From: Romanomermis culicivorax
Taxonomy: Eukaryota; Nematoda; Enoplea; Mermithida; Mermithidae
Assembly: GCA_963922205.1 (NCBI GenBank)
Contig: CAWUHX010000017.1
Span: 248,001 to 312,000 of the forward strand
Direction: 5' to 3'
Length of the DNA: 64,000 bases
Below the pieces are notes generated by a model. It did no database searches. It saw only the letters and a program-made list of their open reading frames with translations, and was not told the origin of the DNA. The position numbers and the translations under genes are program-made. Positions 39,642-52,084 of the stretch are shown here, in pieces (the first letter of the stretch is position 1; each line of letters opens with the position of its first letter).

Positions 39642-39649
39642 CTTATATA
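39642..39649 (-). promoter_or_regulatory. TATA box upstream of ubinuclein
   Basis: The minus strand reads TATATAAG about 175 bases upstream of the ATG at 39469. The expected transcription start near 39615 would leave a 5' leader of about 145 bases. Assigned by motif and spacing only. Confidence 0.45.
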
Positions 39650-39820
39650 CAGCGGGTGGAGAACACAGTGGCACTTAAAAATCTACGTTGAATATTACAA
39701 ATTTGCAGTTTACTGTAGTTCGCTCGCAAACATGTACGTACATTAATAAAGACAATTATGTTCTGATAATTGATTACTGTAACCGATATGGACCTGATTT
39801 AAAAAAATTAGGGCGATATG

Positions 39821-40345
39821 CCAGCGAGGTTTTTTTGCACAGGCCCGTATTTAGAAAAGGAAGGGGGGATTCCCCCCTAAATTTTTTTACATTTTTTCGG
39901 TTTTTCCCAAATCCACGCCGTATACGATCAAACCGATATCATAAATGTTAGATAACTTGAATCATAAATTTTAGAATAAAATTTTCAGCAATATCACCGT
40001 ACTTATACATCACAATTCCCAAATTAAATTATATTTACATGCTTTCCGTCAAACATAGACTTAAGCCGCTAATCCAATCACACAAAAACTAACTGAAAAT
40101 AAGTCGTCTTTTCTGCAAAAATGATTTTCTCTTCATTCAGTAAATAAAAAAAATTTGGAAAATTTCCCCCTTTTTTAAAAATCCTAGATACGGGTATACA
40201 GGCCAAGTCACTGTTTTTTTCCACATTTGCACTATAATTTGGAAAAAAAATCAGGAATGTGGAAAAAATTTTGAGGTCCTTCCACAAATGTGGAAGAAAA
40301 ATTTGGGGTTTTCATACTGAAAAAGTGCACTTTGGTCAGCGTTTT
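39821..40345. repeat. Mixed transposon ends with TTCCACAAATGTGGAA palindromes
   Basis: Contains a CAGGCCCGTATTTAG-type hAT-like end (39840) and an imperfect partner near 40190. From 40200 an inverted copy of the TTCCACATTTGTGGAA cluster at 42915-43010 follows. Boundaries are not resolved. Confidence 0.4.
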
Positions 40346-40924
40346 TTTGTGCACGGATATTTATGCCAAAGGGCACAAGAGGTCAAAAAAATTTGTGTCA
40401 ATGGCACGAAAAAATTTTGAAAAGTTTGAGCCAAAAGTTTGATAAAAAGTTAACGTTTAACCAGCGTTTTTTTTGTGCACAAAAAAATTTTTTCTACTAG
40501 AAACATACTGAAAAACTGCGGAAAAGTTTTATGCCAAAAGTTTGATGAAAAGTTAACGTTTAAAACGCATTAATTTTTCAGAAAAATCGTGCTCCTCAAC
40601 CTATTTTTCAGCTAAACCATTTCAGTCAGATAAGAAAAAATTGTGCTAGAAAATACTTCACAACGCTAAAAGAAATGAAATGCTGACAAAATTGGACAGG
40701 AATTTAAATTGACAGGAAGTTGAAATTGATTCACTTTGACTTACGACGAATCATACCTGTAAGACCTCCGACCAGTTGGGGGGGGGGGGGTAGGAAAAAT
40801 TTGAAATTTTTCCCAAAAAAGGCCAAAAATACACTTTTTTGAAAATTTTTTTAATTTAGTCAAGAATTAGATTCCAATTTAGTGTTCAAGAGTCGTAATT
40901 TCTAGAATTTTACTTGAAAAATTT

Positions 40925-42500
40925 TAAAATCTGTATAATTTATTTGTAATTATACAGATTTTAAAATTGAGTATGAGTATGCTAGTCCTATTTGGAATCC
41001 TTCTCTAATGGGTGAAATACAAAGGGTAGAGAAAGTTCAGAGGTGGTTCACAAAACGATTATATCAGAGCACCCCACGGGGGGGGGGGTATTACCCCCGT
41101 CTTAGATTTGAAAATTCATTTACTACCCCCATAAAAACAGATCACTATACCAAAAAATTTTGGTAGACTTCATCCTCTCCCCAGTAGGTTATACTAATTC
41201 GAGAAAAATTGCAGAATGTGTGATTCTGAGGAATTACTCACTGCTCTTTTTGACACATTTACTGAGCAAATGATAATGGGAAAGTATGCAACTTCTGTGC
41301 CATATAGCGATTTTTAGGAAAGGATATCAGTACATTAATATATACTACTTGTAGGAAATCATTATAAATATAATTGGGAGATAAAATAATGACTTATGTA
41401 TATGCGATTAATCAAAAAATCGCCCCTTGGAAAGAAAAACATTATGTTCTTAAAATTCTGCCTCTTCATGCTTTCCTTTTCTCCGCTTCTGCGTTGGGCC
41501 CTCTGTGCGCGTATGGTTACCCAAGCTGTGGCATACTTTCCTGCTATGAGTTGAGACATGTCAGGTCTGCTGAGGTGGGTCAGAAGTGGTACTTGGTTTC
41601 AAACTCGTAGTTCATAGTCTAATGGGATTAATAATAGTAAAGTCACATTCAGCATCAGGACTTTCAATTGGAAGCACTGTTCCAAGCCTAATCAGCGATG
41701 GGATAAGCCCATACTGCTGAAGATGCTGGTTGAAGTAATGTTTCCAAACGTATGTTGTGCCCGATTCTTGAAATGTGCAGGAATCAGTTGGCACAACGGT
41801 CTTCGAAGTGTGACTATTGTGTACGTATAATTAGTGCATTAAAGTTGTAGGATTGGGAGCTGGAAAATGGAGTTGAACCAGTAAATGTTTGTTGACTGTA
41901 AAAAGCATAAAGTAGGGGCGCTATTGATTTATGTAAGTTCTATGTGCATAGAGTACTACAACTCCCCCCTCCTTGGCAAAAAGTTGAGAGCAGAAAAAAA
42001 AAGGTCACGGCATATTTCAAGTACTACCCGCAAAATTTACGATTTTACCCCTACCTAAATTTTCGACCTTGGGGACCTCTGGATTATATGGTTCTAACTC
42101 TAGGAATTATCAAGAAAGATTGGAGTCCGCCAGTCTGCATTCTCTTGAACTTAGGAGAACTATAACTGATTTATGCTATGTTTATTCTATAATCTGTAAC
42201 AGCATTCTGGACTCAAATAATTTTTTTGTATACAGTAAATTTAATTATCGTATCAACAATCCATATAAATTATATAAGACAAAATTTCATACACGATTAC
42301 TTGAAAAAGATTTTTGTAATAGATATATTGATACGTGGAATATGTTACCTAGTCATGTTACATCTGCCGTTAATGTTCATGTATTTAAAAAACGATGCAT
42401 TGCGTTTTTGAGCTTATATCCGCGCGATACTAATCGCCTTTAAGCTCGTGATTATATTTTTTTCTTTATTCTTTTGTGAATGTATTTTTTTCTAATGACG
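40925..42500 (+). pseudogene. LINE ORF2 C-terminal remnant split by a hAT-like element
   Basis: The first part (about 40960-41056) reads EYASPIWNP...VEKVQRWFTKRLYQ. The second (42090-42443) continues with NYQERLESASLHSLELRR, FFVYSKFNYR and WNMLPSHVTSAVNVHVFKKR, then a stop. Together they are the C-terminal third of a CR1/Jockey-like reverse transcriptase. The break is exactly the 41065-42081 insertion and its duplicated GATTATAT. Confidence 0.75.
41065..42081. mobile_element. Long (1-kb) member of hAT-like family D inside a LINE
   Basis: Has the family ends CAGAGCACCCC and GGGGACCTCTG and a perfect 8-bp duplication GATTATAT (41057-41064 and 42082-42089). Its 1017-bp interior is larger than the 177-bp copies, so it may be closer to the parent element, but no transposase is recognisable. 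It splits a LINE reverse-transcriptase remnant. Confidence 0.82.
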
Positions 42501-42766
42501 AATAAAACTAAACTCTCATGCACTTGGTCGAAAAATATGAGTAAAAAGAGTATAAATTTCCGAAAGATATTTCCAAGAAGCTTTTGAATTGATTTTGCGT
42601 TAGCAAAGAAATAATCGCATCATAAATCATAGAGACTTGACGTGTATTCATCTTTCTCAAAAGGAAAAAATGCGAATCTTCATTAAATATTATGATAAAA
42701 TGTTGAAGATAACCAATTAAAACATGAGATACTACGTTTAAGATGATGAAAACTATTATAGATTAA

Positions 42767-43010
42767 GTGATAAATGAAGGTAGACATGATAAAAGCCGCG
42801 CCTGAGCTAATAATGATGATTATTAAAGTTATAACCGGCGCGAAGCGCCTTAAAATTTTGAGATTTGGACCTCCTAAAATGCACCAAAATGCATCTTTTC
42901 AATATGAAAATCCCAAATTTTTCTTCCACATTTGTGGAAAGACCTCAAAAATTTTTTCCACATTCCAGATTTTTTTTCCACATTATAGTGCAAATGTGGA
43001 AAAAAACAGT
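42767..43010 (+). repeat. G repeat: constant hairpin module with TTCCACATTTGTGGAA palindrome
   Basis: Contains CCGGCGCGAAGCGCC, then AAAATTTTGAG, then CTAAAATGCACCAAAATG, then TTCCACATTTGTGGAA units. The same inner order is seen at 48290-48480 (inverted), 49745-49870, 38219-38280, 55880-55990 and, more diverged, at 35254-35310 and 43433-43490. Confidence 0.7.
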
Positions 43011-44229
43011 GAGAAAAAGATAAGAAAAACAGTGCAAGTAAATAGTTCACGACGACTCAAAAAGAAACGGAATGCTGAGGAAATTTAAACAACTCTAGAA
43101 TTGTTCAGGAAGAAAGTTCAAATTTATTCAATTTTCGACTAGGTCCTACGAATATCTATATTTAGCAACCAATGTAAAGACTAGAGAAAATAAAGTCGAG
43201 AATTGTGTATAAATTATCGGTCGAAAGATTGTACCATTACCAACGATAACGATTTTTCTATTTGAATCAATCGAACACAAAAAGTTAGAATTTCAGTTTT
43301 AAATCTGAATCTGACTGAATGAACAGAGAATATTCAGAATCTCTTTATCAGTCATTTGATAGCCTATAAAGTTTGCTGCAACCGTTCGCGTTTGGGTCAA
43401 ATATACGAATAGGATCAATTAACTCGGCGCCAAGCGCCGAAAAATTTTTGCTTTTTCAGCCCCTAAAACGTCTAATAATCAATAAAATTTAATATTTGAC
43501 CAGCCGAAAAATTTGTGCGAATTGGCACAAACGCTCAAATTTTTTTGTGCCATTCCGAATTTTATTTCTAATTTTTCAACTTCCCAATTTTTTTCAAGCG
43601 TTTGTTGCTATTTTAACGTAAATTCAATGTAAAAGCTTCATAGAAGTATTTTTGAAAAATTTCTATGCTACTGACTCATTGCTTTTCGGCCAAATTTTTA
43701 AAAGGAAGGTTACGAACAAATCACTGGTTTTCGAATGATAAACTTCTAGAAATTATGATTTATGAATACAACATTTTAATCTAATTTATGAGATATATGT
43801 TCAGAATGATTATCGGGATGGTTTAAAAAGCTCTAAAACACTTGAATAAAGCGTTTATGAGCATTTTCTAGCCAGGTTTTAAGATGAAAACTTTTCTGTC
43901 AAAAAAAATTTGCCACATGTGGAAAAAATATTTGACCTCTTTCCACATTTGTGGAACAAAGTTCGTGGAAAAAAACAGTCGACCAGGTTCATACCTGTAA
44001 TTGGCGGAGGGGGTGTTAACCTGGTCTACCCTATACCCAACCTCCCAAACACTGTTTTTCCCCGGAGCCTTTTCCCCAAATGGGGAAAGGGGTCAAAGTT
44101 TTTTTCCCCGTTTCCCCGAAGTCGTTTCTTTCGCGTAAACTGCTCACATACGCTTTATTTAGGAATAATTCAAGTTTACAGTATTTTTCTCATTTTTCAC
44201 GAAAAACCCGCTTTTGGGTTTATATACCC

Positions 44230-44600
44230 TGTTTAGCAGGTTGATTCTCTGATTCAATCGTTATTTGGTTGATTGTTTCGCTGATTCCTTGATTGATGGG
44301 CTGATTGCCTGATACAATGATTGGTTGACTGATTGATTGCTTGCTTACCTATAGTTAGTGGTTGGTTGGTTCTCTGGTTAGTTGGTTATTTATCATATTT
44401 TCCGTTTGGTTCATTGGCTCTTTGATTTGCTGGTTAAATTACTGGCTGGTTGGTTAATCGATGTTCTTGCTGGTTAGTTGGTTCTCTGATCTGTTGTTTG
44501 GTTGATTACCTGATTGCTTGATTGATTGATGGATTGTTCCATAATAAGTTGGTGGTTGGCTTATTTCCTAGTTGGTTAATTATCTAGTTTTTAGTGGTTT
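44230..44600. repeat. Degenerate TTGATTG/TTGGTTGG simple-repeat tract
   Basis: A stretch built of variants of TGATTGATTG and GGTTGGTTGG. No gene is supported. Confidence 0.75.
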
Positions 44601-44966
44601 ATGGTCTATCTCGAAGTCCTCTATGCCGCTTTTGCTGTTAAAATCGGTTCACACACAAAGTATAATCTGGTTCTGAGAATCAAGTCATCTGGTACTGAAG
44701 TTCCCTCATCTGGTACCGAGTTGCATCCAGTTGAACCTATTGTCCAGGTATGGATCAAGATGGAGGCGGGGGCCCTCCAAGCCCCTCAATTACCGGTATG
44801 TGCACAGCCCGAAATTTGGTTGCTGTGTGCAAAAAAAACCCTGGCTCATGAACTCCAGAGGTGAAAAAGTCAAAGAACACAAATTATGCAAATGAACAAA
44901 AGTACGCAATTTTCACCACTAAAATTGCATTAACTGAAAATTTAACATCTACATGCCAAAGTCAAA

Positions 44967-45242
44967 TCCTAAAATTAAGCTTAAGCCTGAACCTAAACTT
45001 AAGCCTGAACCTAAGCGTGAATCTAAGAGTAAGCCCAAACCTAAGCCTATGCCTGAATCTAAGCCTAAGTCTGACAGAACCTAAGCGTGAACCTAAGCCT
45101 GAACCTGAGCCTAAGCCTGAATCTAAGCCTAAACATAAACTTAAGCCTAAGCCTGAACCTAGGCCTAAACATAAGCCTAAGCGTGAACCTGAACCTGAAC
45201 CTAAACCTGACCCAGCCTAAGTCTGAACCTTAGCTTAAACCT
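44967..45242. repeat. Degenerate hexamer array, AAGCCT/GAACCT
   Basis: About 45 hexamer units, mostly AAGCCT and GAACCT with variants. AAGCCT is a rotation of GCCTAA, the complement of the nematode telomere unit TTAGGC. One frame reads as Lys-Pro-Glu-Pro repeats, which follows from the unit and is not evidence of a gene. Confidence 0.8.
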
Positions 45243-45999
45243 AGTGTTTTTTCGACTTTTTATCACTGGATTCAAGAGCGCCACTTATTTCGAGTTTAGA
45301 ATCATGTCCAGCCTCATGGAAAACCCCAAAATCAAGTTTTTCGGAAAAAAATGAGAAAAACGACAAAAAAGCATTAAAAATATCCATTTTCCACCTTATT
45401 TAACCCCCCCCCCCATAAATCGGTGCTCGATGTTTGCCGCCATCTAAACTAAAGTTTTCCCGATGTTTCAGGCCTCCCTCGACATAGTCAGGTTGTCGGT
45501 GTCACGCCTTGGGCGTGTTTTTAAAGTGTTTTTGAGCTTTTTCAAGCCTTCTGGCGTTTTTAGAGCCTTTAATTCATTAAAATTGAGGAAAAATTGAAAT
45601 TTTCGAGTTTAAAATCTAATCTACAAGCATTGTAGAACAAGTTTTACAGCAAACTATCCAAGGGCATAATGATTTTGAATTACATGAGAAATCGACGGTT
45701 AAATCTTCTATGATGACGAGTGAGACCCCCAAAAAGATGTTTAAACGCCGGAAAAATTTTTTGGTATTGGCATTCTGCGACGCTGGAAAATCAATTTTCC
45801 GAACATTTATTTCAAGAATTAGATTCGAATTTTGCGTTCAAAAGTCGTAACTTCTAGAATTTTATCTGAAAAAATTTAAAACCAGTAATTTAATGTAAAC
45901 TCTCGTGAACTTGGCCTAAAAGATATGAGTAGAGTAGAAATTTCAGAAACCTACTTTCATGATGCTCTTGAATTGATTTTACGTTAGGAAAGAAATAAT

Positions 46000-47963
46000 T
46001 CCTCCACAATTTTACTCGGGCCGGACCTCGGGAAAGAATTTTACCCCGGCCGGGGCCGGGGGCCGGGTTAAAGAGACATATATAAACACTATAAATTTTG
46101 TGATCAACTTGGGGTATAAATAAATTGAATCGATTTTTAAATCAGTCAAGACCACGGTTGGCAAGGCTTTGGTTTTTGGCTAAAAAAACAATAAAAAATC
46201 GCAAAATTCTTGGTATATCTTTATTTTTTTCCAAAATCACTCGAAAACAGTTTCTTTCGCATTAGCCGATCTTCTAAACACTTATTGGTGTCTATCAGAG
46301 TGCCCATGGGGAGGGTTGAGGGTGGTATTACCCCTACCTAAAGTCCTTAAAATCGATTACTGGCTGCCTAATTTTGAGACAAAATGATGTGTTTAGTATA
46401 CATTTAGCTACACTACCCCTGCAAATTTTCAATTTTACCCATACCTGAAAAATCTGACCTTGCGGACCTCTGGTGTTTATCTAAGTCTAAAAGCTGACTT
46501 CACTACAAAGTAGAAAAAAATCGTATCTCTGTGATACATTTTGTACACAAAAGATATAAATCAATCGATATTTTATGTATCCATCATGCAAGCACACATT
46601 TAGCACATGAGTCGGATTTGCAGTAGGCTCACAAGCAAAAAAGTTAAACACCAAATCTTTTGTAGTGTGTATTCCGACATACAAATTATCAACGAAATTT
46701 TATAGAACATGATTGAGTTTAATATTCTGAATTTGTTGTCACAGTAACGTTTTTGATTTTCTTAGCTCTAAATTTTAAAATTTAAATCGGACGACAATAA
46801 GAAAATTTTATACAGATCAGTTAAGCTTAATTGAACCGCATATGTTCAATATGTTCAATGATTGCATACTGTAGGCTAATAGAGAAAAGAGCTTTTGAGA
46901 AGCTCGTTTTAATATAAATTGACTTCGCTATGAAGTAGAGAAAAATCGTACACAAAATATGTTTGAATCAATTGATAGCCTTATACATGTATCCATCATG
47001 CAAGCGAGACTAACTAGTGTATAATGAGTCGAATTTGCTGTAGTTAGCTCTTTGAGAAGCAGAAATTCGGAAAGAAACAGATTCGAGAAGAAAGAAGCAG
47101 ATTTAAGAAGAAAGAAACAGATTTAAGAAGGAAGAAGGAGGTTTGAGAAGCAGAAATTTGGACACATGTCAAATGATTTATGTGTGATTTTCAACTGCAG
47201 TCTGTATGTAATAATCTATGAATTTGTAATCCTCTCATCAAAAATGGTATACTTTAAAGTCGTCTGTCATTCCAGCTTTTCTGCGGATATATTTTTAAAT
47301 TCTTATGATTTTTGACTACTTAAATTACGTATTGTATATTTCTCTTTATTTGTCATCCTTCTTCTTTTTTTCTAGAGTTTTTTCTTTACATATCGCATCC
47401 TCTACTCCGATTTTATTTTTCTTATTTTCTTGACTCATCGTGCCTTTCTTATGTGCCCACTATTACTGTATTTCTATTGTAATAGAGATTTCCTATAGCA
47501 TAATGTGACGATACTTCCGATAAGATTAATACTTCTAGCTGTCATTTTTGGACTCCCAAACCAGCCTAAGATGATAGAAGGAACTTCCAGCAGTATTTTA
47601 CGTAGTTATTTTGGTGCACCAAACATTCTGAGGAATTAAATCAGAAAAAACGCGCTAAAAAACGAGAAACCATTAAAAAACCAAAAAGTTGAAATGTCAA
47701 AAGTTTGGTTTTTTCCAACTCTGGTCAAGACTCAAGAGCGTTTCATGAAAAAATTTATTCGTAGGTTTGTTGCATTGATTGCGTTGCCTGCCTCATCGCT
47801 GAAAATCAATATAGGTAAATAGAAAATACACGAATTTTGAGTCAAAACTTGTCAATATTATGTTTCACTTATTTATGAATGAAACATTTTTATTTCAATT
47901 GATGATCAAAAATACCCGGCCGGAGATTTAAACTTGCTCCGGCTGGGGCCGGGGATCGGCCGA
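46000..47963. mobile_element. hAT-like element F with GGCCGG clusters
   Basis: The right end reads GATCGGCCGATCCCTA, the inverse of a TAGGGATC start like element C, with GGGGCCGGGG units inside. The left end near 46010 has CGGGCCGGACC and CCCCGGCCGGGG units but its terminal bases are worn. It split a G repeat and contains the 177-bp MITE at 46296. Confidence 0.6.
46296..46472. mobile_element. 177-bp hAT-like MITE, family D
   Basis: Same length and ends as 32538-32714, in inverse orientation. Flanked by GTGTCTAT and GTGTTTAT, an 8-bp duplication with one mismatch. Nested inside the GGCCGG-rich element at 46000-47963. Confidence 0.82.
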
Positions 47964-48070
47964 TCCCTACTTGACGTATTGACCTTTCTCAAAAACTGTC
48001 AAGGAAAAAATGCGAATCTTCATTAAATATCATGATAAAATATTTAAGATTACCAATTAAAACATAAGAT

Positions 48071-49715
48071 TAGAGCTTCACACCGGGTACCAGAATTACC
48101 CGGGTATACCCGGGTACCCGGGTACAAAATGAAAATCATTACCCGGGTATACCCGGGTACACAGGTAATTCGGGTACCCGTTTTGTATCACGTATAATAT
48201 GTAGACCTGAGAGTAGAGGTGTATGCATAGTTTTTTTAGCCTTTTACAAGCCATGGCTTGTTGGACTTGTAGAATTTTAGTCCAACAAGCAAAAATGTCT
48301 TGTCAGAATTTTTTGAGTCATGTGTTTGATCATATCGGATACAGAAAAGATGCATTTTGGTTCATTTTAGAAGGTCATAATCTCAAAATTTTCCGGCGCT
48401 TCGCGCCGGTTATAACTTGAATAAGCATTATTATTTATTTCCTAGCTCAGGCGCTGCTATTAACATGTCTACCTTCATTTATCATTTAATCTTAAATAGT
48501 TTTAATCATCTTAAACGTATTATCTCATGTTTTAATTGGTAATCTTCAATATTTCATCTTGATATTTAATGAAGATTCACATTTTTCCCTTGTCACATTT
48601 CTTTGTGAAAGATCAATACGTCAAGTCTGTAAACTTTTTGAAGTGATTATTCCTTTCTCAACGTAAAATCAATCCAGAAGCTTCATGGAAGTAGTTTTCG
48701 GAAACTTCTACTCTTCTTGCTCATATCTATTTGGCCAAGTTCATTAGAGTGTGTGAATAAATTAATGATTTTAAAATTTTTCAAACATGAAATTCCAGAA
48801 ATTACGACCTTTGAACAGAAAATTCGAAACTAATTCTTCAAACAAGTGGTTGGAAAATTGATTTTCCAGTATCGCAGATTGTCAATACCCAAAAAAACTT
48901 TCCGGCGTTTCAGGCAGGAAAGATTAATAGCTTTTTTGGGCTCTCACTTGTCATCATAGACGACTTAACCGTCGATTTCTCATGTAATTCAAAGGTATGT
49001 TCTTGGATAGTTTGCTGGAAAATTTTTTCCACAATGCTTGTAGATTAGACTTCGATCAAACTCAAAAATTTCAAATGTTTCCTAAATTTTAATGAATTAA
49101 CGGCTCTAAAATGTTATCGAATAAATGTTGAATGACATCTCTTTTTTGATCGATTGCCGTGATGCCCAATATATACATTTCTTTAAAAAATAACCTAGCA
49201 TTGGAATTTATTCACGTATACTGATATTATAAAATTGGCTTGGAAAAATTTGGAATGGCTTGTAAAATTTAAGGTCAACAAGCCACTTGGCTTGTGACTC
49301 GTAGGTCAAAAAAAAGCCTGGAGGTATGCAAATTTAGCTTTGTCTCGTCAATAATATTGAGCTATCGTGATGTGATGTGTAGTATTTTGCAGCGTAGGTG
49401 CGTCGATGATGTGTTTCAATCATCATCTCTAGCATTATATTCGCAATATACCTACCTATGCAGCCTATTGTATACAACAACACAACCAGTGTTTCAACAC
49501 AAGTGTTGAAAAATATTATGTAGTAGGGACTACGGAGTGTGTGTAATGCATCATTCTATTTTCACAGTGTATCTGTCTAATATTATATATGTACATTAAC
49601 ATTACAACTCATTTTAACATGTACCCGGGTATACCCGGGTAATTCGGGTACCCGGGTACTCGGGTAATGAATAAACGGGTACCCGGGTACGAAATTTTTG
49701 TCGTGTGAAGCTCTA
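48071..49715. mobile_element. hAT-like element B with ACCCGGGT palindrome clusters
   Basis: 1645 bp, TIR TAGAGCTTCACAC at both ends, perfect 8-bp duplication CATAAGAT (48063-48070 and 49716-49723). Each end carries many ACCCGGGTAT/ACCCGGGT units. The interior contains another element (about 48214-49313) with ACAAGCCATGGCTTGT and an inverted copy of the constant hairpin module. No transposase. Confidence 0.88.
48214..49313. mobile_element. Nested hAT-like element K within element B
   Basis: Ends CATAGTTTTTTTAGCC and AAAAAAAAGCCTG, related to the J1 ends, with imperfect flanks GGTGTATG and GAGGTATG (6 of 8). Subterminal ACAAGCCATGGCTTGT palindrome. Interior is an inverted copy of the G repeat. 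Confidence 0.55.
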
Positions 49716-49744
49716 CATAAGATAATATATTTAAAATGATAAAA

Positions 49745-50045
49745 ACTACTATTGATTATGAATGAAGGTAGGCATGCTAAAAGCCGCGCCTGAGCTAGAT
49801 ATCTTATAATGATAATTAAAGTTATAATTTTGAGATTATGATCTTCTAAAATGCACCAAAATGCATCTTTTCTGTATCCGATCACCGAAATTTCCTTCCC
49901 CAAATGGGGAAAGAGCCCAAAATTTTTTCGCTTTTCCGAATTTTTTCCCCTAAAAAGCACGATTTGGGGAAAAAACAATGCCCCTCAAACTCGGAAAAAT
50001 TGGGGAAAATGTACCTTTTTTGAGGAAATTTTGAACCTTTTTTTG
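49745..50045 (+). repeat. G repeat with a different palindrome (TTCCCCAAATGGGGAA)
   Basis: Begins AAAGCCGCGCCTGAGCTAG like 42790 and carries the same CTAAAATGCACCAAAATGC tract, but the hairpin itself is deleted. The palindrome cluster that follows is TTCCCCAAATGGGGAA rather than TTCCACATTTGTGGAA. Confidence 0.6.
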
Positions 50046-50338
50046 GCTGAATAGTTGTTTCGTCACGAAGTACCAAAACAATAATTTAGCCTTTCACCTT
50101 GTTCCGAAAATTATACTGATCATTTTTCATCTATGCTGAATTAGCGGGAACGACTCCTGAAGGCTTGTGATGCTGCTGAAGATTGACCGATTTCAATACA
50201 AGAAGTAAGACTATACGTTACTTTGTAATAAAATTATCCTAAATGGACAAGAACAATCCTAAGCCTAAGAATCAAGTAGTGTTAACCAATTTTTATGTAA
50301 AATGTAAATAACTGCTGTCATTTAACAACCTAATTCTT

Positions 50339-50579
50339 AAGGGTCATTTATACTTGCCTTAACCTTTTTCGACGGAATGGAATGGAACCGAATGCAATCG
50401 ACTCAACGTGACCGAACGAAAGGGAAATTTTCGTTCGGTTCGTTTGGAGGTTACCGTCGGTCATTTTCTACAAAATTTCATTTATCCTTCCCGATCGAAA
50501 GTGAATTTTCAGGCTGAACGTTTCAAGCTGTTGGCGATACGTTCTGCTCCGTCGAAAAAGGCAAGTATAAATGACCCTT
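50339..50579. mobile_element. MITE with 20-bp perfect TIR
   Basis: 241 bp, ending AAGGGTCATTTATACTTGCC and its exact complement GGCAAGTATAAATGACCCTT. A related copy at about 56180-56392 continues after 58683 and was split by element E2. Confidence 0.75.
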
Positions 50580-50864
50580 CAGGCTTAGATTTGGTCACGT
50601 ACTAGGCGGGCGCTCCGCTCCGCCCTTTACAGGTTTACACATCCACGTTTACAATTTGATACTTTTTTTTAAGATACTTACCAATGTGGAAAGATAGTCG
50701 AGGAAAAAACAGTGATTATTAATAACATTAACCACAGTAATCTTTTATTTGTTGATGAAGTGAAAATATTTAACACATCTGACAAATCTACTCAACTTCA
50801 ATCTGACTCAGATATTTCTCTATGGGATACACATTGGCAGCTGAATATTTCATATTCTAAAGCC

Positions 50865-51590
50865 CAATTCATACTTCATCCGGCATGCGGAAAAAGTGTA
50901 TTTTTAGATTTTTGATCCGGCAAGTCGTCCGGCGTTCCGGTACCGAATGGAGTCGTTTTTTCGGATTCCCACGCTGCCGTTCGATTTTCTTGCCGGAAGA
51001 CTGGAATTTTGCCGGATCGGAAGAGTAGAAACAGTTTGTACTCTTCCGGATGCCGGAAAGCATATTTCGTATGTAATTTCATTAATTTCAATAGAACCAC
51101 GTGTTTAATTGGTTTTTGCATATACAATGTATGTGGGAGATATCGATTTTTTAGTTGAGGCAAAATTTTGTGTTTTTAATCATGACGTTCGTTTAATTTT
51201 TGATTGCTGAATATTTTGAATATTTTTTCCGTTCTTGAAAGCATATAATGTGCAGGGATATTTTCAAGATATAGAACAAGATATTCTTGCTAAATCAAGA
51301 ATATCTTGTTCGTCTGCCATTATCAACTAATAATAACGAGTAGACCTGCGAAATAATATTATACATATTTTTCATGCGCCATTTCTCTTGAAACAAAATA
51401 TTGAACAGATTTCAAAGTATTTAACCGTACAAGTAAAATCAAGAATAAATTGTCATCTGGCCTTTCCGGCGCCAGAAGAAGTATGAATTGCCATCCGGCA
51501 TCCGAATTCGGAAGCCGGATTGCCGGATGCCAGACACTGAATGCCGGAAGCTAAAAATAACTTGCCGGACGCTGGATGAAGTATGAATTC
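50865..51590. mobile_element. TIR element rich in CCGGCAT/TGCCGG palindromes
   Basis: 726 bp with inverted ends AATTCATACTTCATCCGGC (one mismatch on the other side). Both ends carry many copies of TGCCGG and CCGGCATCCGG. It interrupts a LINE between the RT fingers and thumb. The target duplication is unclear. Confidence 0.65.
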
Positions 51591-51724
51591 GCGTTAAACA
51601 CTCTGTCCTATAGGTCATAACGATCCACAAAACCAATATATATTAAGAGATGAAATTCTAACTAATTCTGACTCGACTGTAATATATCTTGGCATCTACA
51701 TTAGCAATGATTTATTTTCTGGGG

Positions 51725-52084
51725 CATACATGTAACGTGGCCCCGAGGTCTGGGATGTTGTCTCGTCTGGCGACTGCTTTGGGCCGGAGATCAGTGATTC
51801 CACAAAATTTTACGGGGAAGAGGTCCCTGAAAGAAAAAACATTCGATTTTTTCACCAGAAAAGTCCGAAAACAGTCCAAAAAATAGTTAAAAAAGGTTTA
51901 AAATGTATTCATGGCGCGAAGCGCCCAGAAAATTACGTTTTTGACCATTTTTTGTTCGAAAATTGACATTTTTCGGGCCATAGTATAGGTAAATCCTGAG
52001 GAGTCGCCCAATGGCTAGCTAAGTGGCCAAAGACTTCTTGGGGGGGGGGGGTTCTTATAGCTCTTCCCCCCAATCACATGTGTG
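51725..52084. mobile_element. hAT-like element E1
   Basis: 360 bp, TIR CATACATGTAACG / CACACATGTGATTGG, perfect 8-bp duplication TTCTGGGG (51717-51724 and 52085-52092). Holds the GGCGCGAAGCGCC hairpin and a run of eleven Gs. Confidence 0.82.

Noticed and set aside
42790-42880. Helitron 3' end, suggested by the GC hairpin
   Set aside because: No CTRR end follows the hairpin and no TC start is seen. The nearby elements have TIRs and 8-bp duplications.
44861-45220. ORF with Lys-Pro-Glu-Pro repeats
   Set aside because: The peptide simply reflects the hexamer array and has no gene context.
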